From: Burkholderia guangdongensis
GTDB taxonomy: Bacteria > Pseudomonadota > Gammaproteobacteria > Burkholderiales > Burkholderiaceae
Assembly: GCF_013403875.1 (NCBI RefSeq)
Contig: NZ_JACBNX010000019.1
Location: 1-64,000, forward strand
Reading direction: 5' to 3'
DNA: 64,000 bases
The position numbers and the translations under genes were made by a program. The notes below the pieces were generated by a model that was not told the origin of the DNA, searched no databases, and saw only the letters and a program-made list of their open reading frames with translations. This document shows, one piece after another, positions 8,583 through 17,233 of this stretch (positions within the stretch are counted from its first letter, which is position 1; each line of letters opens with the position of its first letter).

Positions 8583-9061
8583 CGCGGATTGTCTTTTGTT
8601 GGAAATTGATTTTTCAACCTGAAAATGAAAGCGGCTTGCTCCGCGCCGGGTGGCGGTTCGCGGGTTTCATTGACTGGATCCGCCGAAGTTGCTTTGTTTT
8701 TATTGTTCTTGCGCAATGCCGGATGCATCCGTGATGCCGATATAAATAAAATACCGGATCTACAGCTATTTATTTTTTGATCTGTCGTTTTCAGTGAAAG
8801 GATTCGATTCGCCGATTTCTCTTTTAATTGTTTTGGCGCGACGTACGATCGGGAGGCGTTTTTTAATTGCCCCCTACCGTCACGGTCATTCCCGCCATGC
8901 GAAACAAACGGACAGACCCCGTTTAATATTTTCATCAAATCCGGAACATCTGCGCGTGAACGCTGTCATTATTGGTTAGTTTCTTCGCGCGATCCGGGTT
9001 TCGACCCGAATTAACGCCGCCGTTCGGAGCGAGCCTTGCCCGCTCGCTGGGCCGAACGGCA
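8583..9061. other. AT-rich non-coding stretch upstream of the fimbrial operon
   Basis: This stretch contains long A/T runs (around 8735-8860) unlike the flanking 65-70% GC DNA. A 127-codon minus frame (8555-8938) crosses it but lacks a ribosome site and any recognisable protein character. I see no tRNA or repeat. It probably belongs to the fimbrial promoter region or marks imported DNA. Confidence 0.5.
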
Positions 9062-9095
9062 AACGAAACAGGCCCCGTGAGGGGCCTGTTTCGTT
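9062..9095. terminator. Perfect 15-bp hairpin with GTGA loop
   Basis: AACGAAACAGGCCCC pairs perfectly with GGGGCCTGTTTCGTT. The ends of the stem supply A- and T-rich flanks, as in bidirectional terminators. It lies between two divergently transcribed genes, where no terminator is needed. Immediately to the right are three imperfect 12-bp repeats (9095-9130, TGTACGCCCGCT type). Confidence 0.65.
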
Positions 9096-9207
9096 GTACG
9101 CCCGCTTGTATGCCTGCTTGTACGCTCGCCACACGGCCCACCGCCGCCCGACGCGTGCCCGGCTCGCGGCGTCCGCCCGCCCTCTTTCGTTCGAACCGCT
9201 TTTCCTG

Positions 9208-10458
9208 ATGTGGACACCCTTGGTCAAGTCTGTCACCTACCCTGATGCCCGCGCGCCGATGGCCGGCCGCGCGCGGCTGCCCGCCATCGTGCTGGGCGCG
9301 GTCGCCGTGCTCGGTCTCGCGCTCGCGTTGCCGGCGCTGTCGAGCGCGCCCGACGTTACCGAAACGCGCGCCGCCGCGCTGCCGCAACGCGTGCTGTCCG
9401 ACACGCCGTTCCCCACCGCGCAGCATTTCGTCACCGACGAGCTCGCACAAATGACCGGCGAGCGCAGCCCCTCCCCCGGCCTCCTCGCGCCGCTCGCCGC
9501 GCATCGCGACGACGTGCTCGGCTCGGCGAGCCTCTTCGCGCTCGCATCCGCCGAGTCCGGACACGGACTGCGCGCCGGCAACGTCGAGCTGACGCTGTCC
9601 GACACGCTGAACCGTCTCGATCTGCCGCCCGAAGTCGCGATTCAGCTCGGCGACCTCGTATCCGGCAAGATTCCGATGCACGCGGATGCGCAGCCGGGCG
9701 ACCGTTACCGGATCGCATTCGACTCCGTCGACGGCACGCCGCGCGTGACCGCGCTCGAGCTGCACGTCGCCGGCCGCACGTTCGGCGCGGTGTGGTTCGT
9801 CCCGCCGGGCGCGACGCAAGGCGCGTATTACACGTTCGACGGCGCGCCGCTCGAAGCCGCCGCGTTCGAGATGCCCGTCCAGTGGACGCGCATCAGCTCG
9901 CCGTTCGGCGAGCGTATTCATCCGCTCACGCATCAGGCGGAGTTCCATACCGGCGTCGACCTGGTCGCGCCGACCGGCACGCCCGTCGACGCGGCCGCCG
10001 ACGGCGTCGTCGCGTTCGTCGGCGTCGATCCCGGCGGCTACGGCCGATACGTGATCGTCGATCATGCGAGCCACTACTCGACGTACTACGCGCACCTGTC
10101 CGCGTTCGCGCCGGGCCTGAAGGTCGGGGATACGGTCCGGCAAGGCGAGCGGATCGGCGCGGTCGGGATGAGCGGCGAGGCGACGGGCCCGCATCTGCAT
10201 TTCGAAGTGCGGATCGCCGATCAGCCGGTCGACCCGATCGTCACGCTCGCGAATGCGCAGACTGCGCTGTCCGCAATGCAGCTCACCGCGTTCCGCGTGG
10301 AAGCGGCGCAATGGCGCTTCAGATTCGCGTCGATCGGCACGTCGCCGTTCGCGTTCGCGCAGGCGGACGGCCCGCTGTGGGGCGACTTCGCGGCCGGCAT
10401 GTCGACGACATCGACGCTGCGCGCGATGTTCGACGCGCGGTACGGCGACGTGGCCTGA
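9208..10458 (+). CDS. M23 family metallopeptidase (LytM domain), 416 aa
   Basis: Cell-wall endopeptidase or amidase activator anchored in the inner membrane. A single N-terminal membrane segment (residues ~24-44) is followed by a periplasmic region with an OapA/LysM-like part (TLSDTLNRLDLPPEVAIQLGDLV, LQPGD-like AQPGDRYRI). The C-terminal LytM domain (~230-360) keeps the zinc ligands His247, Asp251 (HTGVD) and His331 in GPHLHFEV, plus YYAHLS. All catalytic residues are present, so it should be active. ATG 9208 is chosen because homologues start just before the membrane helix. The ribosome site is weak. It is monocistronic, and position 10459 onward holds short GGCTCAGGGCT repeats up to the kgtP stop. 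Confidence 0.88.
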   Translation: MWTPLVKSVTYPDARAPMAGRARLPAIVLGAVAVLGLALALPALSSAPDVTETRAAALPQRVLSDTPFPTAQHFVTDELAQMTGERSPSPGLLAPLAAHRDDVLGSASLFALASAESGHGLRAGNVELTLSDTLNRLDLPPEVAIQLGDLVSGKIPMHADAQPGDRYRIAFDSVDGTPRVTALELHVAGRTFGAVWFVPPGATQGAYYTFDGAPLEAAAFEMPVQWTRISSPFGERIHPLTHQAEFHTGVDLVAPTGTPVDAAADGVVAFVGVDPGGYGRYVIVDHASHYSTYYAHLSAFAPGLKVGDTVRQGERIGAVGMSGEATGPHLHFEVRIADQPVDPIVTLANAQTALSAMQLTAFRVEAAQWRFRFASIGTSPFAFAQADGPLWGDFAAGMSTTSTLRAMFDARYGDVA

Positions 10459-10470
10459 CGACGCGCGAGC

Positions 10471-10509
10471 CGGCTCAGGGCTCAGGGCACTCGGCTCAGG
10501 GCTCCCGGC
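10471..10509. repeat. Short direct repeats between M23 gene and kgtP
   Basis: Four imperfect copies of CGGCTCAGGG/GGCTCAGGGCT fill the 51-bp gap between two convergent genes. No function evident. They may be slippage-derived. Confidence 0.6.
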
Positions 10510-11814
10510 TCAGGGCTCGTGCCGCAGATACCCTTCCCGGCTCGGATCGCGCATCCGGTACGACACGATCAGCGAGATCGCGCAGAGCGCGGTCACATAC
10601 CAGTAGAACGTCCCCTCGCTGCCGATCGACTTGAACCACAGTGCGACGTACTCGGCCGAGCCGCCGAACAGCGCGTTCGCAACCGCATACGACAGGCCGA
10701 CGCCCATCGCGCGCACCTCGGGCGGGAACATCTCGGCCTTGATCAGGCCGCTGATCGACGTATAGAAGCTCACGATCGCGAGCGCGACCGTGATCAGCGC
10801 GAACGCGGCGACGGGGCTCGTCACGCCCTTCAGCGCGTGCATGAGCGGCACCGTGCCGACTACCGCGAACGCGCCGAACAGCAGCATCGACGTGCGCCGG
10901 CCGATGCGGTCGGACAGCGCGCCGAACACCGGTTGCAGCGCCATATAGACGAACAGCGCGGCCGTCATCACGTTGCTCGCGGTCTTCGCGTGCATGCCGG
11001 CCGTGTTGACCAGATACTTCTGCATGTACGTCGTGAACGTGTAGAAAATCAGCGAGCCGCCCGCGGTGAAGCCGATGACGGTGAAGAACGCCCCTTTGTG
11101 CTGCCAGACGCCGCGAATCGTGCCGGCGTCCTTCGCGTGGCGCGACGTGTTCGTCGACGTTTCGTCGAGCGACTTGCGCAGATACAGCGAGATCAGCGCG
11201 GATGCCGCGCCCACGACGAACGGAATGCGCCAGCCCCACGCCTTCAGATCGTCGTTCGACAGCGTCTGCTGCAGGATCACGATCACGAGCAGCGCGCACA
11301 ACTGGCCGCCGATCAGCGTCACGTACTGGAACGACGCGAAGAAGCCGCGACGGCCCTGCAGCGCGACCTCGCTCATGTAGGTCGCGCTCGTGCCGTATTC
11401 GCCGCCGACCGACAGCCCCTGGAACAGCCGCGCGACGAGCAGCAGCAGCGGCGCGAAGGCGCCGATCTGCGCGTAGGTCGGCAGCGCGGCGATCATGAGC
11501 GAACCGCCGCACATCATCAGTACCGAAGTCATCATCGCGGTGCGGCGGCCGTGCTGGTCCGCGATGCGGCCGAACAGCCAGCCGCCGATCGGCCGCATCA
11601 GGAAGCCGGCCGCGAACACGCCGGCCGTGTTCAGCAACTGCGCGGTCGTGTTGCCGTGCGGAAAGAACGCGGACGCGAAATACAACGCACAGAACGAATA
11701 GATATAGAAGTCGAACCACTCGACGAGATTGCCGGACGACGCGCCGACGATCGCGAATATGCGTCGCCGGGTGTCGTGCGGGGACAGCGCGGTTGGGGTG
11801 GTCTGGACCTCCAT
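10510..11814 (-). CDS. kgtP: Alpha-ketoglutarate permease-like MFS transporter, 434 aa
   Basis: Twelve-helix proton symporter of the metabolite:H+ family (ProP/KgtP/ShiA). Family signatures seen: SGNLVEWFDFYIYSFCALYFASAFFP in helix 1, the RPIGGWLFGRIADQHGRR loop, RLFQGLSVGGEYGTSATYMSE, and SDRIGRRTSM in the second half. The N-terminal half matches KgtP closely. The start lies 1 nt after the SpoVR stop, so it appears to be the last cistron of the prkA operon. This would tie 2-oxoglutarate or related dicarboxylate uptake to the stress/stationary regulon. The substrate is assigned by resemblance only. Confidence 0.85.
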   Translation of the reverse strand: MEVQTTPTALSPHDTRRRIFAIVGASSGNLVEWFDFYIYSFCALYFASAFFPHGNTTAQLLNTAGVFAAGFLMRPIGGWLFGRIADQHGRRTAMMTSVLMMCGGSLMIAALPTYAQIGAFAPLLLLVARLFQGLSVGGEYGTSATYMSEVALQGRRGFFASFQYVTLIGGQLCALLVIVILQQTLSNDDLKAWGWRIPFVVGAASALISLYLRKSLDETSTNTSRHAKDAGTIRGVWQHKGAFFTVIGFTAGGSLIFYTFTTYMQKYLVNTAGMHAKTASNVMTAALFVYMALQPVFGALSDRIGRRTSMLLFGAFAVVGTVPLMHALKGVTSPVAAFALITVALAIVSFYTSISGLIKAEMFPPEVRAMGVGLSYAVANALFGGSAEYVALWFKSIGSEGTFYWYVTALCAISLIVSYRMRDPSREGYLRHEP

Positions 11815-11815
11815 C

Positions 11816-13339
11816 TCAGAGCCGCAACTCCGGCGCGACGTAGCGGCATTCGTAGCGCTTGCGCACGGTGCCCGCCTCGTCGACGCTTTCCAGGAACACG
11901 TCGAACTGCCAGAGCCGCGCCATGTGCTTCAGCACCTCGTCGCTGTCGTTCGACAGATGGCGGTTATCGGTCATGAAATGGCGCAGCGTGAGGCTGCGGT
12001 CGCCGCGTGTGTTGACCGACCAGACCTGGATGTTCGGTTCGCGATGATGGATGTCGTACTGCCGCGACAGCGCCTGCCGCACGTACTGATAGCCGGAGTC
12101 GTCGTGGATCGCGGACACCTCGAGCGAATCGCGCATGTCGTCGTCGAGCACCGAGAACAGGCGCATCTCGCGGATCAGGTGCGGCGACAGATACTGCGCG
12201 ATGAAGCTCTCGTCCTTGAAGTTGCGCATCGCGTAGTGCAGCGCGGGCAGCCACGGGCTGCCGGCGAGCTCGGGAAACCACTTGTAGTCCTCGTCGGTCG
12301 GCGCTTCGCAGATCCGCCGGATGTCGCTCATCATCGAAAAGCCGAGCGCATACGGATTGATCCCGCTGTAGTACGGCTTCGTGACGGGCGGCTGATAGAC
12401 GACGCTCGTATGCGAATGGAGGAACTCCATCATGAACGCATCGGCGAGCTTGCCCTGGTTGTACAGCGTGTTGAGCAGGGTGTAATGCCAGAACGTCGCC
12501 CAGCCTTCGTTCATCACCTGCGTCTGCCGCTGCGGATAGAAGTACTGTCCGATCTTGCGCACGATGCGGATCACCTCGCGCTCCCACGGCTCGAGCAGCG
12601 GCGCGTTCTTTTCCGCGAAGTACAGCAGGTTCTCCTGCGGCTCCGGCGGATAGCGCCCCTCCTCTTCCTCGGCGAGCATCTGCTGTTTCGCGGGCAGCGT
12701 GCGCCACAGCTCGTTGACCTGCGATTGCAGATACGCTTCGCGCTCGCGGCGCAGCGCCGATTCCTTCGACAGCGACGGCTTCTGCGGCCGCTTGTAGCGG
12801 TCGACGCCGTAGTTCATCAGCGCGTGGCACGAGTCGAGCAGCTCCTCGACGCGGTCGAGCCCATAGCGCTCCTCGCATTCGGCGACGTAGTTCTTCGCGT
12901 AGACCAGATAGTCGATGATCGCGTGCGCGTCGGTCCACAGCCGGAACAGGTAATTGCCCTTGAAGAACGAGTTGTGACCGTAGGCCGCGTGCGCGACGAC
13001 GAGCGCCTGCATCGTCATCGTGTTCTCTTCCATCAGATACGCGATGCACGGGTTCGAGTTGATCACGATCTCGTACGCGAGCCCCATCTGGCCGCGCCGA
13101 TAGCTCTTCTCGGTCGACAGGAAATGCTTGCCGAACGACCAGTGCCGGTAGTTGACCGGCATCCCGACCGACGCATATGCGTCCATCATCTGCTCGGAGC
13201 TGATCAGCTCGAGCTGGATCGGATAGATATCGAGCTCATACTGTTCGGCGACCTGCGCGATGTGCGTGTCGTATTCCTCGATCAGCTCGAACGTCCAGTC
13301 GGACGGGCACGGCAGCGGCTTGCGTTCGGCAACGTTCAT
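11816..13339 (-). CDS. SpoVR/YcgB family protein, 507 aa
   Basis: A protein of uncertain biochemical role that is almost always encoded with PrkA and YeaH. Whole-length similarity to E. coli YcgB is obvious: SSEQMMDAYASVGMP, HWSFGK, GLAYEIVINSNPCIAYLMEEN, the His-rich HAAYGHNSFFK, TQVMNEGWATFWHY and the C-terminal GDRSLTLRHF. The HxxxH and EGWATFWH segments look metal-binding. ATG 13339 has a strong GGAAGG ribosome site and gives the usual length. An in-frame ATG at 13507 overlaps the yeaH stop by ATGA. It would add 56 residues of Gly/Pro/Ala-rich sequence, so a coupled longer form is possible. Confidence 0.92.
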   Translation of the reverse strand: MNVAERKPLPCPSDWTFELIEEYDTHIAQVAEQYELDIYPIQLELISSEQMMDAYASVGMPVNYRHWSFGKHFLSTEKSYRRGQMGLAYEIVINSNPCIAYLMEENTMTMQALVVAHAAYGHNSFFKGNYLFRLWTDAHAIIDYLVYAKNYVAECEERYGLDRVEELLDSCHALMNYGVDRYKRPQKPSLSKESALRREREAYLQSQVNELWRTLPAKQQMLAEEEEGRYPPEPQENLLYFAEKNAPLLEPWEREVIRIVRKIGQYFYPQRQTQVMNEGWATFWHYTLLNTLYNQGKLADAFMMEFLHSHTSVVYQPPVTKPYYSGINPYALGFSMMSDIRRICEAPTDEDYKWFPELAGSPWLPALHYAMRNFKDESFIAQYLSPHLIREMRLFSVLDDDMRDSLEVSAIHDDSGYQYVRQALSRQYDIHHREPNIQVWSVNTRGDRSLTLRHFMTDNRHLSNDSDEVLKHMARLWQFDVFLESVDEAGTVRKRYECRYVAPELRL

Positions 13340-13503
13340 ACGCGCTTCCTTCCGTTCTGCGGCGGGCGGCGCCGACGGCGCGGGCTGCCCAGGTTCGCCT
13401 TCGCCTGATGCCGGCTGGCCGCGCTGCGCTGCGGCATGGCCGTCATCGTCACCCGAACGGCGCGGCTGGTAGCCGCGCGATTCGTTGTGAAGATGGCGAG
13501 TCG

Positions 13504-14772
13504 TCATGACATTTCGACCTGCTTTTCGAACAATTCGCGAAATACCGGGTAAATGTCGGCAGCCGATTCGACTTTTTTCATCGCGAGATGCGGTTGCGAC
13601 AACGCGAGCTGCGCGTATTCCAGCCACAGATTCTGCTCTTCCGGCGCGACCTGGATATACGCGAAGTAACGCGTCTTCGTGAGAATATCCTCTTCCAGGA
13701 TTTTGCGACACTTCGGTGAATCGTCGGTCCAGTTGTCGCCGTCGGACGCCTGCGCGCCGTAGATGTTCCATTCGGTCGGCGAGTAGCGCTCGTTCACTAC
13801 CTTGCGCATCAGCTCGAGCGCGCTCGACACGACCGTGCCGCCGCTCTCGGTCGAATGGAAGAACGTTTCCTCGTCGACTTCCTCCGCGCGCGTGTGATGG
13901 CGGATGAACACGACCTCGATGCGCTCGTAGTTCCGCTTCAGGAACAGGTACAGCAGGATGAAGAAGCGTTTCGAGAGATCCTTGCGCTGCTCGTCCATCG
14001 AGCCGGACACGTCCATCAGGCAGAACATCACTGCCTGGCTCGACGGCTGCGGCTGCTTCACGCGGTTGATGTAGCGCAGGTCGAATGGATCGATGAACGG
14101 AATCCGCCAGATGCGCCCCTTCAGATGATGGATCTGCTCCTCGAGCTCGGCGATCTCGGTGCGACGGTCGTCGGGATCGCTCTTCAGCACGTCGAGCTGC
14201 TCCTCGAGTTCGCGCAGTTCGTTGACGAGCGGCGAGCCGAGCGCGATCCGGCGGCCGAGCGCACTTCTCAGCGAGCGCACGACGTCGATGTTGTTCGGCG
14301 TGCCCTCGGCCGCCCAGCCGGCCCGCACGCTCTTCCAGCTCGGCACGGTCAGCAGGTGCGTCTTCACCAGGCGCGGCAGCTCGAGATCGTCGAAGAAGTA
14401 CTGCATGAACTCGTCGCGCGACAGCTCGAACACGAAGTCGTCCTGCCCTTCGCCCTCGTTGCTCGCCTGACTGCCGCCGCCGCCCGCGCCGCCTTGCGGA
14501 CGCGGAATCTTGTCGCCGCGCACGTAATCCTCGTTGCCGGGGTGCACGTGCTCGCGGCGGCCGCCCGGCCCATGCCGGAACGTCGGCTCCGCGATGTCCT
14601 TGCGCGGGATCGTGATGCTCTGCGTGTTTTGAATATCCTTGATGCTGCGGTCGCGCACGGCGTCGGATACGGCGCGACGAATATAGTTCTTCACGCGACG
14701 CAGAAAGCGTTCGCGGTTGGCAATGCTCTTATTCTTGCCGGCAAGCCTGCGGTCGATGATTTGATGAAGCAC
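13504..14772 (-). CDS. YeaH/YhbH family (DUF444) protein, 422 aa
   Basis: Partner of PrkA with a C-terminal von Willebrand-like fold. Seen: N-terminal IDRRLAGKNKSIANRERFLR, HVHPGNEDYVRGDKI, the Gly-rich GGAGGGGSQ linker with EGQDDFVFELSRDEF, then the MIDAS-like AVMFCLMDVSGSMDEQRKDL (Asp-x-Ser-x-Ser) and FIRHHTRAEEVDEETFF. It is collinear with E. coli YeaH over its full length. The start codon is GTG. In E. coli the yeaGH pair responds to nitrogen starvation and stationary phase (family knowledge). The same role here is an inference. Confidence 0.93.
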   Translation of the reverse strand: MLHQIIDRRLAGKNKSIANRERFLRRVKNYIRRAVSDAVRDRSIKDIQNTQSITIPRKDIAEPTFRHGPGGRREHVHPGNEDYVRGDKIPRPQGGAGGGGSQASNEGEGQDDFVFELSRDEFMQYFFDDLELPRLVKTHLLTVPSWKSVRAGWAAEGTPNNIDVVRSLRSALGRRIALGSPLVNELRELEEQLDVLKSDPDDRRTEIAELEEQIHHLKGRIWRIPFIDPFDLRYINRVKQPQPSSQAVMFCLMDVSGSMDEQRKDLSKRFFILLYLFLKRNYERIEVVFIRHHTRAEEVDEETFFHSTESGGTVVSSALELMRKVVNERYSPTEWNIYGAQASDGDNWTDDSPKCRKILEEDILTKTRYFAYIQVAPEEQNLWLEYAQLALSQPHLAMKKVESAADIYPVFRELFEKQVEMS

Positions 14773-14897
14773 ACCCGGTCTCCCGCTCGAATGTCGATAC
14801 GCCGGGACGCACGCCGCACATGCCGTTTACCGTCATGCGGGCCGCGCCTCGCAGGGCGCCCGTGCGGCCCTGCCGCACGGACTGTGCATCGTGCGTG

Positions 14898-16820
14898 TCA
14901 TGACGACTTGCGCACGCGCAGATACCAGTCGCAAAGCAGCCTGACCTGCTTCGGCGTATAGCCCTTTGCGACCATTCGGTTGACGAAGTCTTCGTGCTTG
15001 CGTTGCTCCTCCGCCGAGCCCTTCGCGTTGAACGAAATGACCGGCAACAGTTCCTCGGTATTCGAGAACATCTTCTTCTCGATCACGACCCGCAGCTTCT
15101 CGTAACTGACCCACGCGGGGTTCTTGCCGCCGCCCGCCGCGCGTGCGCGCAACACGAAATTGACGATCTCGTTGCGGAAGTCCTTCGGGTTGCTGATCCC
15201 GGCCGGCTTCTCGATCTTCTCGAGCTCCGCGTTCAGCGCCGCGCGGTCGAAGCTCTCGCCGGTGTCGTGATCGCGGAATTCCTGATCCTGGATCCAGAAA
15301 TCCGCATACGTGACGTAGCGATCGAAGATGTTCTGCCCATACTCCGAATACGACTCGAGGTACGCGGTCTGAATCTCCTTGCCGATGAACTCCGCATAGC
15401 GCGACGCGAGCACGTCCTTCACGAACGACAGATACTTCTGCTCGGTTTCCGGCGGGAACTGCTCGCGCTCGATCTGCTGCTCGAGCACGTACATCAGGTG
15501 CACCGGGTTCGCGGCGACTTCGGTCGAATCGAAGTTGAACACGCGCGACATGATCTTGAACGAGAAGCGTGTCGACACGCCGGTCATTCCTTCGTCGACG
15601 CCCGCGTAGTCGCGATACTCCTGATACGATTTCGCCTTCGGATCGGTGTCCTTCAGATTCTCGCCGTCGTACACCTGCATCTTCGAGAACAGGCTCGAAT
15701 TCTCCGGCTCGTGCAGACGCGACAGCACCGAGAACTGCGACATCATCTTCAGCGTGCCCGGCGCGCAGACCGCCTCCGCAAGCGACGAGTTGCGGATCAG
15801 CTTCTCGTAGATCTTCATCTCCTCGGACACGCGCAGGCAGTACGGCACCTTCACGACGAAGATCCGGTCGAGCAGCGCCTCGTTGTTGCGGTTGTTGCGG
15901 AACGCCTTCCATTCGGACTCGTTCGAGTGCGCGAGGATGATCCCGTCGAACGGAATCGCGCCGAATCCTTCGGTGCCCTTGAAGTTGCCTTCCTGCGTCG
16001 CGGTCAAGAGCGGATGCAGCACCTTGATCGGCGCCTTGAACATTTCGACGAACTCGAGCAGGCCCTGGTTCGCAAGGCACAGGCCGCCGGAGTAGCTGTA
16101 TGCGTCGGCGTCGTCCTGCGCGTATTGCTCGAGCTTGCGGATGTCGACCTTGCCGACGAGCGACGAGATGTCCTGATTGTTTTCGTCGCCCGGCTCGGTC
16201 TTCGAGATGCCGATCTGCCGCAGGATCGACGGATAGCGGCGCACGACGCGGAACTGGCGGATGTCGCCGTTGTACTCGTGCAGGCGCTTGACCGCCCACG
16301 GGCTCAGGATGCAGCGCAGATAGCGGCGCGGAATGCCGTACTGCTCCTCGAGGATCGGGCCGTCCTCGTCGTAGTCGAACAACCCGAGCGGCGATTCGTT
16401 GACGGGCGAGCCCTTCAGCGAATAGAACGGCACGCGCTCCATCAACTGCTTCAGACGCTCGGCGATCGACGACTTGCCGCCGCCGACCGGGCCCAGCAGA
16501 TAGAGAATCTGCTTCTTCTCCTCGAGCCCTTGCGCGGAGTGGCGGAAGTACGCGACGACCTGCTCGATCACTTCCTCCATTCCGTAGAACTCACGGAATG
16601 CCGGATAGACCTTGATGACCTTGTTCGCAAAAATCCGCGACAGGCGCGGTTCGATGCGGGTGTCGATGTGTTCAGGTTCCCCGATTGCAGCCAGCATGCG
16701 TTCGCCGGCCGAAGCATACGCGGATGGATCGTTCTTGCAGAGCGCGAGGTACTCCTCGAGAGAAAACTCTTCCTCTTTCGTTTTCTCGAAGCGGTTCGCG
16801 AAGCTGCTGTAAATATCCAT
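14898..16820 (-). CDS. prkA: PrkA/YeaG AAA+ serine protein kinase, 640 aa
   Basis: First gene of the prkA-yeaH-spoVR(-kgtP) operon. The N-terminal AAA+ module has Walker A GPVGGGKSS (~110-118) and a Walker B region around PFDGIILAHSNESEW. The C-terminal half is kinase-like, as in Bacillus PrkA and E. coli YeaG (644 aa). Homologues have been reported as a serine kinase and, more recently, as an ATP-dependent protease, so the activity should be treated as open. An AGGAGG ribosome site sits 5 nt before ATG. The 125-bp gap before yeaH holds no clear hairpin. Confidence 0.93.
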   Translation of the reverse strand: MDIYSSFANRFEKTKEEEFSLEEYLALCKNDPSAYASAGERMLAAIGEPEHIDTRIEPRLSRIFANKVIKVYPAFREFYGMEEVIEQVVAYFRHSAQGLEEKKQILYLLGPVGGGKSSIAERLKQLMERVPFYSLKGSPVNESPLGLFDYDEDGPILEEQYGIPRRYLRCILSPWAVKRLHEYNGDIRQFRVVRRYPSILRQIGISKTEPGDENNQDISSLVGKVDIRKLEQYAQDDADAYSYSGGLCLANQGLLEFVEMFKAPIKVLHPLLTATQEGNFKGTEGFGAIPFDGIILAHSNESEWKAFRNNRNNEALLDRIFVVKVPYCLRVSEEMKIYEKLIRNSSLAEAVCAPGTLKMMSQFSVLSRLHEPENSSLFSKMQVYDGENLKDTDPKAKSYQEYRDYAGVDEGMTGVSTRFSFKIMSRVFNFDSTEVAANPVHLMYVLEQQIEREQFPPETEQKYLSFVKDVLASRYAEFIGKEIQTAYLESYSEYGQNIFDRYVTYADFWIQDQEFRDHDTGESFDRAALNAELEKIEKPAGISNPKDFRNEIVNFVLRARAAGGGKNPAWVSYEKLRVVIEKKMFSNTEELLPVISFNAKGSAEEQRKHEDFVNRMVAKGYTPKQVRLLCDWYLRVRKSS

Positions 16821-17233
16821 GCTACCTCCTCGCCTGTGTCTGAAGACGTGCCTGCCTTCTGTGACAACGCGAACGCAGGAGCGTTCGATCCATCCTAAAC
16901 CCTTTTGTCTTTTTTTTCACGGTCTACATGGTGAATCCTTCGTCGATCGCACGATCCCTTGGACGATCTTTTTTCGGCGCTCTACAATCGATGCCCCGAG
17001 CCGCCGAATCGACGTCGCTCACGGTGTGTCCAACCGAGATGCCGCCGCTGCGCCGGACCCTCCTCCGTCGCCGAATGTCGTCGCCGAATTCACCACCACT
17101 CTCCCTCTTTCCCTAGACGCTCGAACCCGCGTTTGCGACGACACGACGAACACGCCGTTACAACTTTCTTTTCGTCCGACGTGCTCCGCGAATCGACACG
17201 TACGAAGGATGCGCGAATGTGCATCGCATCATC
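16821..17233 (-). promoter_or_regulatory. prkA upstream region with inverted repeat
   Basis: This 413-bp gap holds no convincing gene. An 18-bp inverted repeat (CGAACGC-AGGA-GCGTTCG, 16870-16887) lies in the probable prkA leader, next to a long poly-T/poly-A tract (16913-16918). I looked for a -24/-12 sigma54 promoter, because E. coli yeaGH uses one, and found no convincing match. Confidence 0.45.

Noticed and set aside
8555..8938. 127-aa minus frame in the AT-rich fimbrial leader
   Set aside because: No ribosome site, no domain, and it would cover the promoter -10 box.
14994..16898. 634-aa plus-strand frame opposite prkA
   Set aside because: Shadow frame; the minus strand encodes complete PrkA.
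16821..16960. Sigma54 promoter for prkA
   Set aside because: A GGCAC-like element exists near the start codon but the -12 GC is missing and the distance is wrong.
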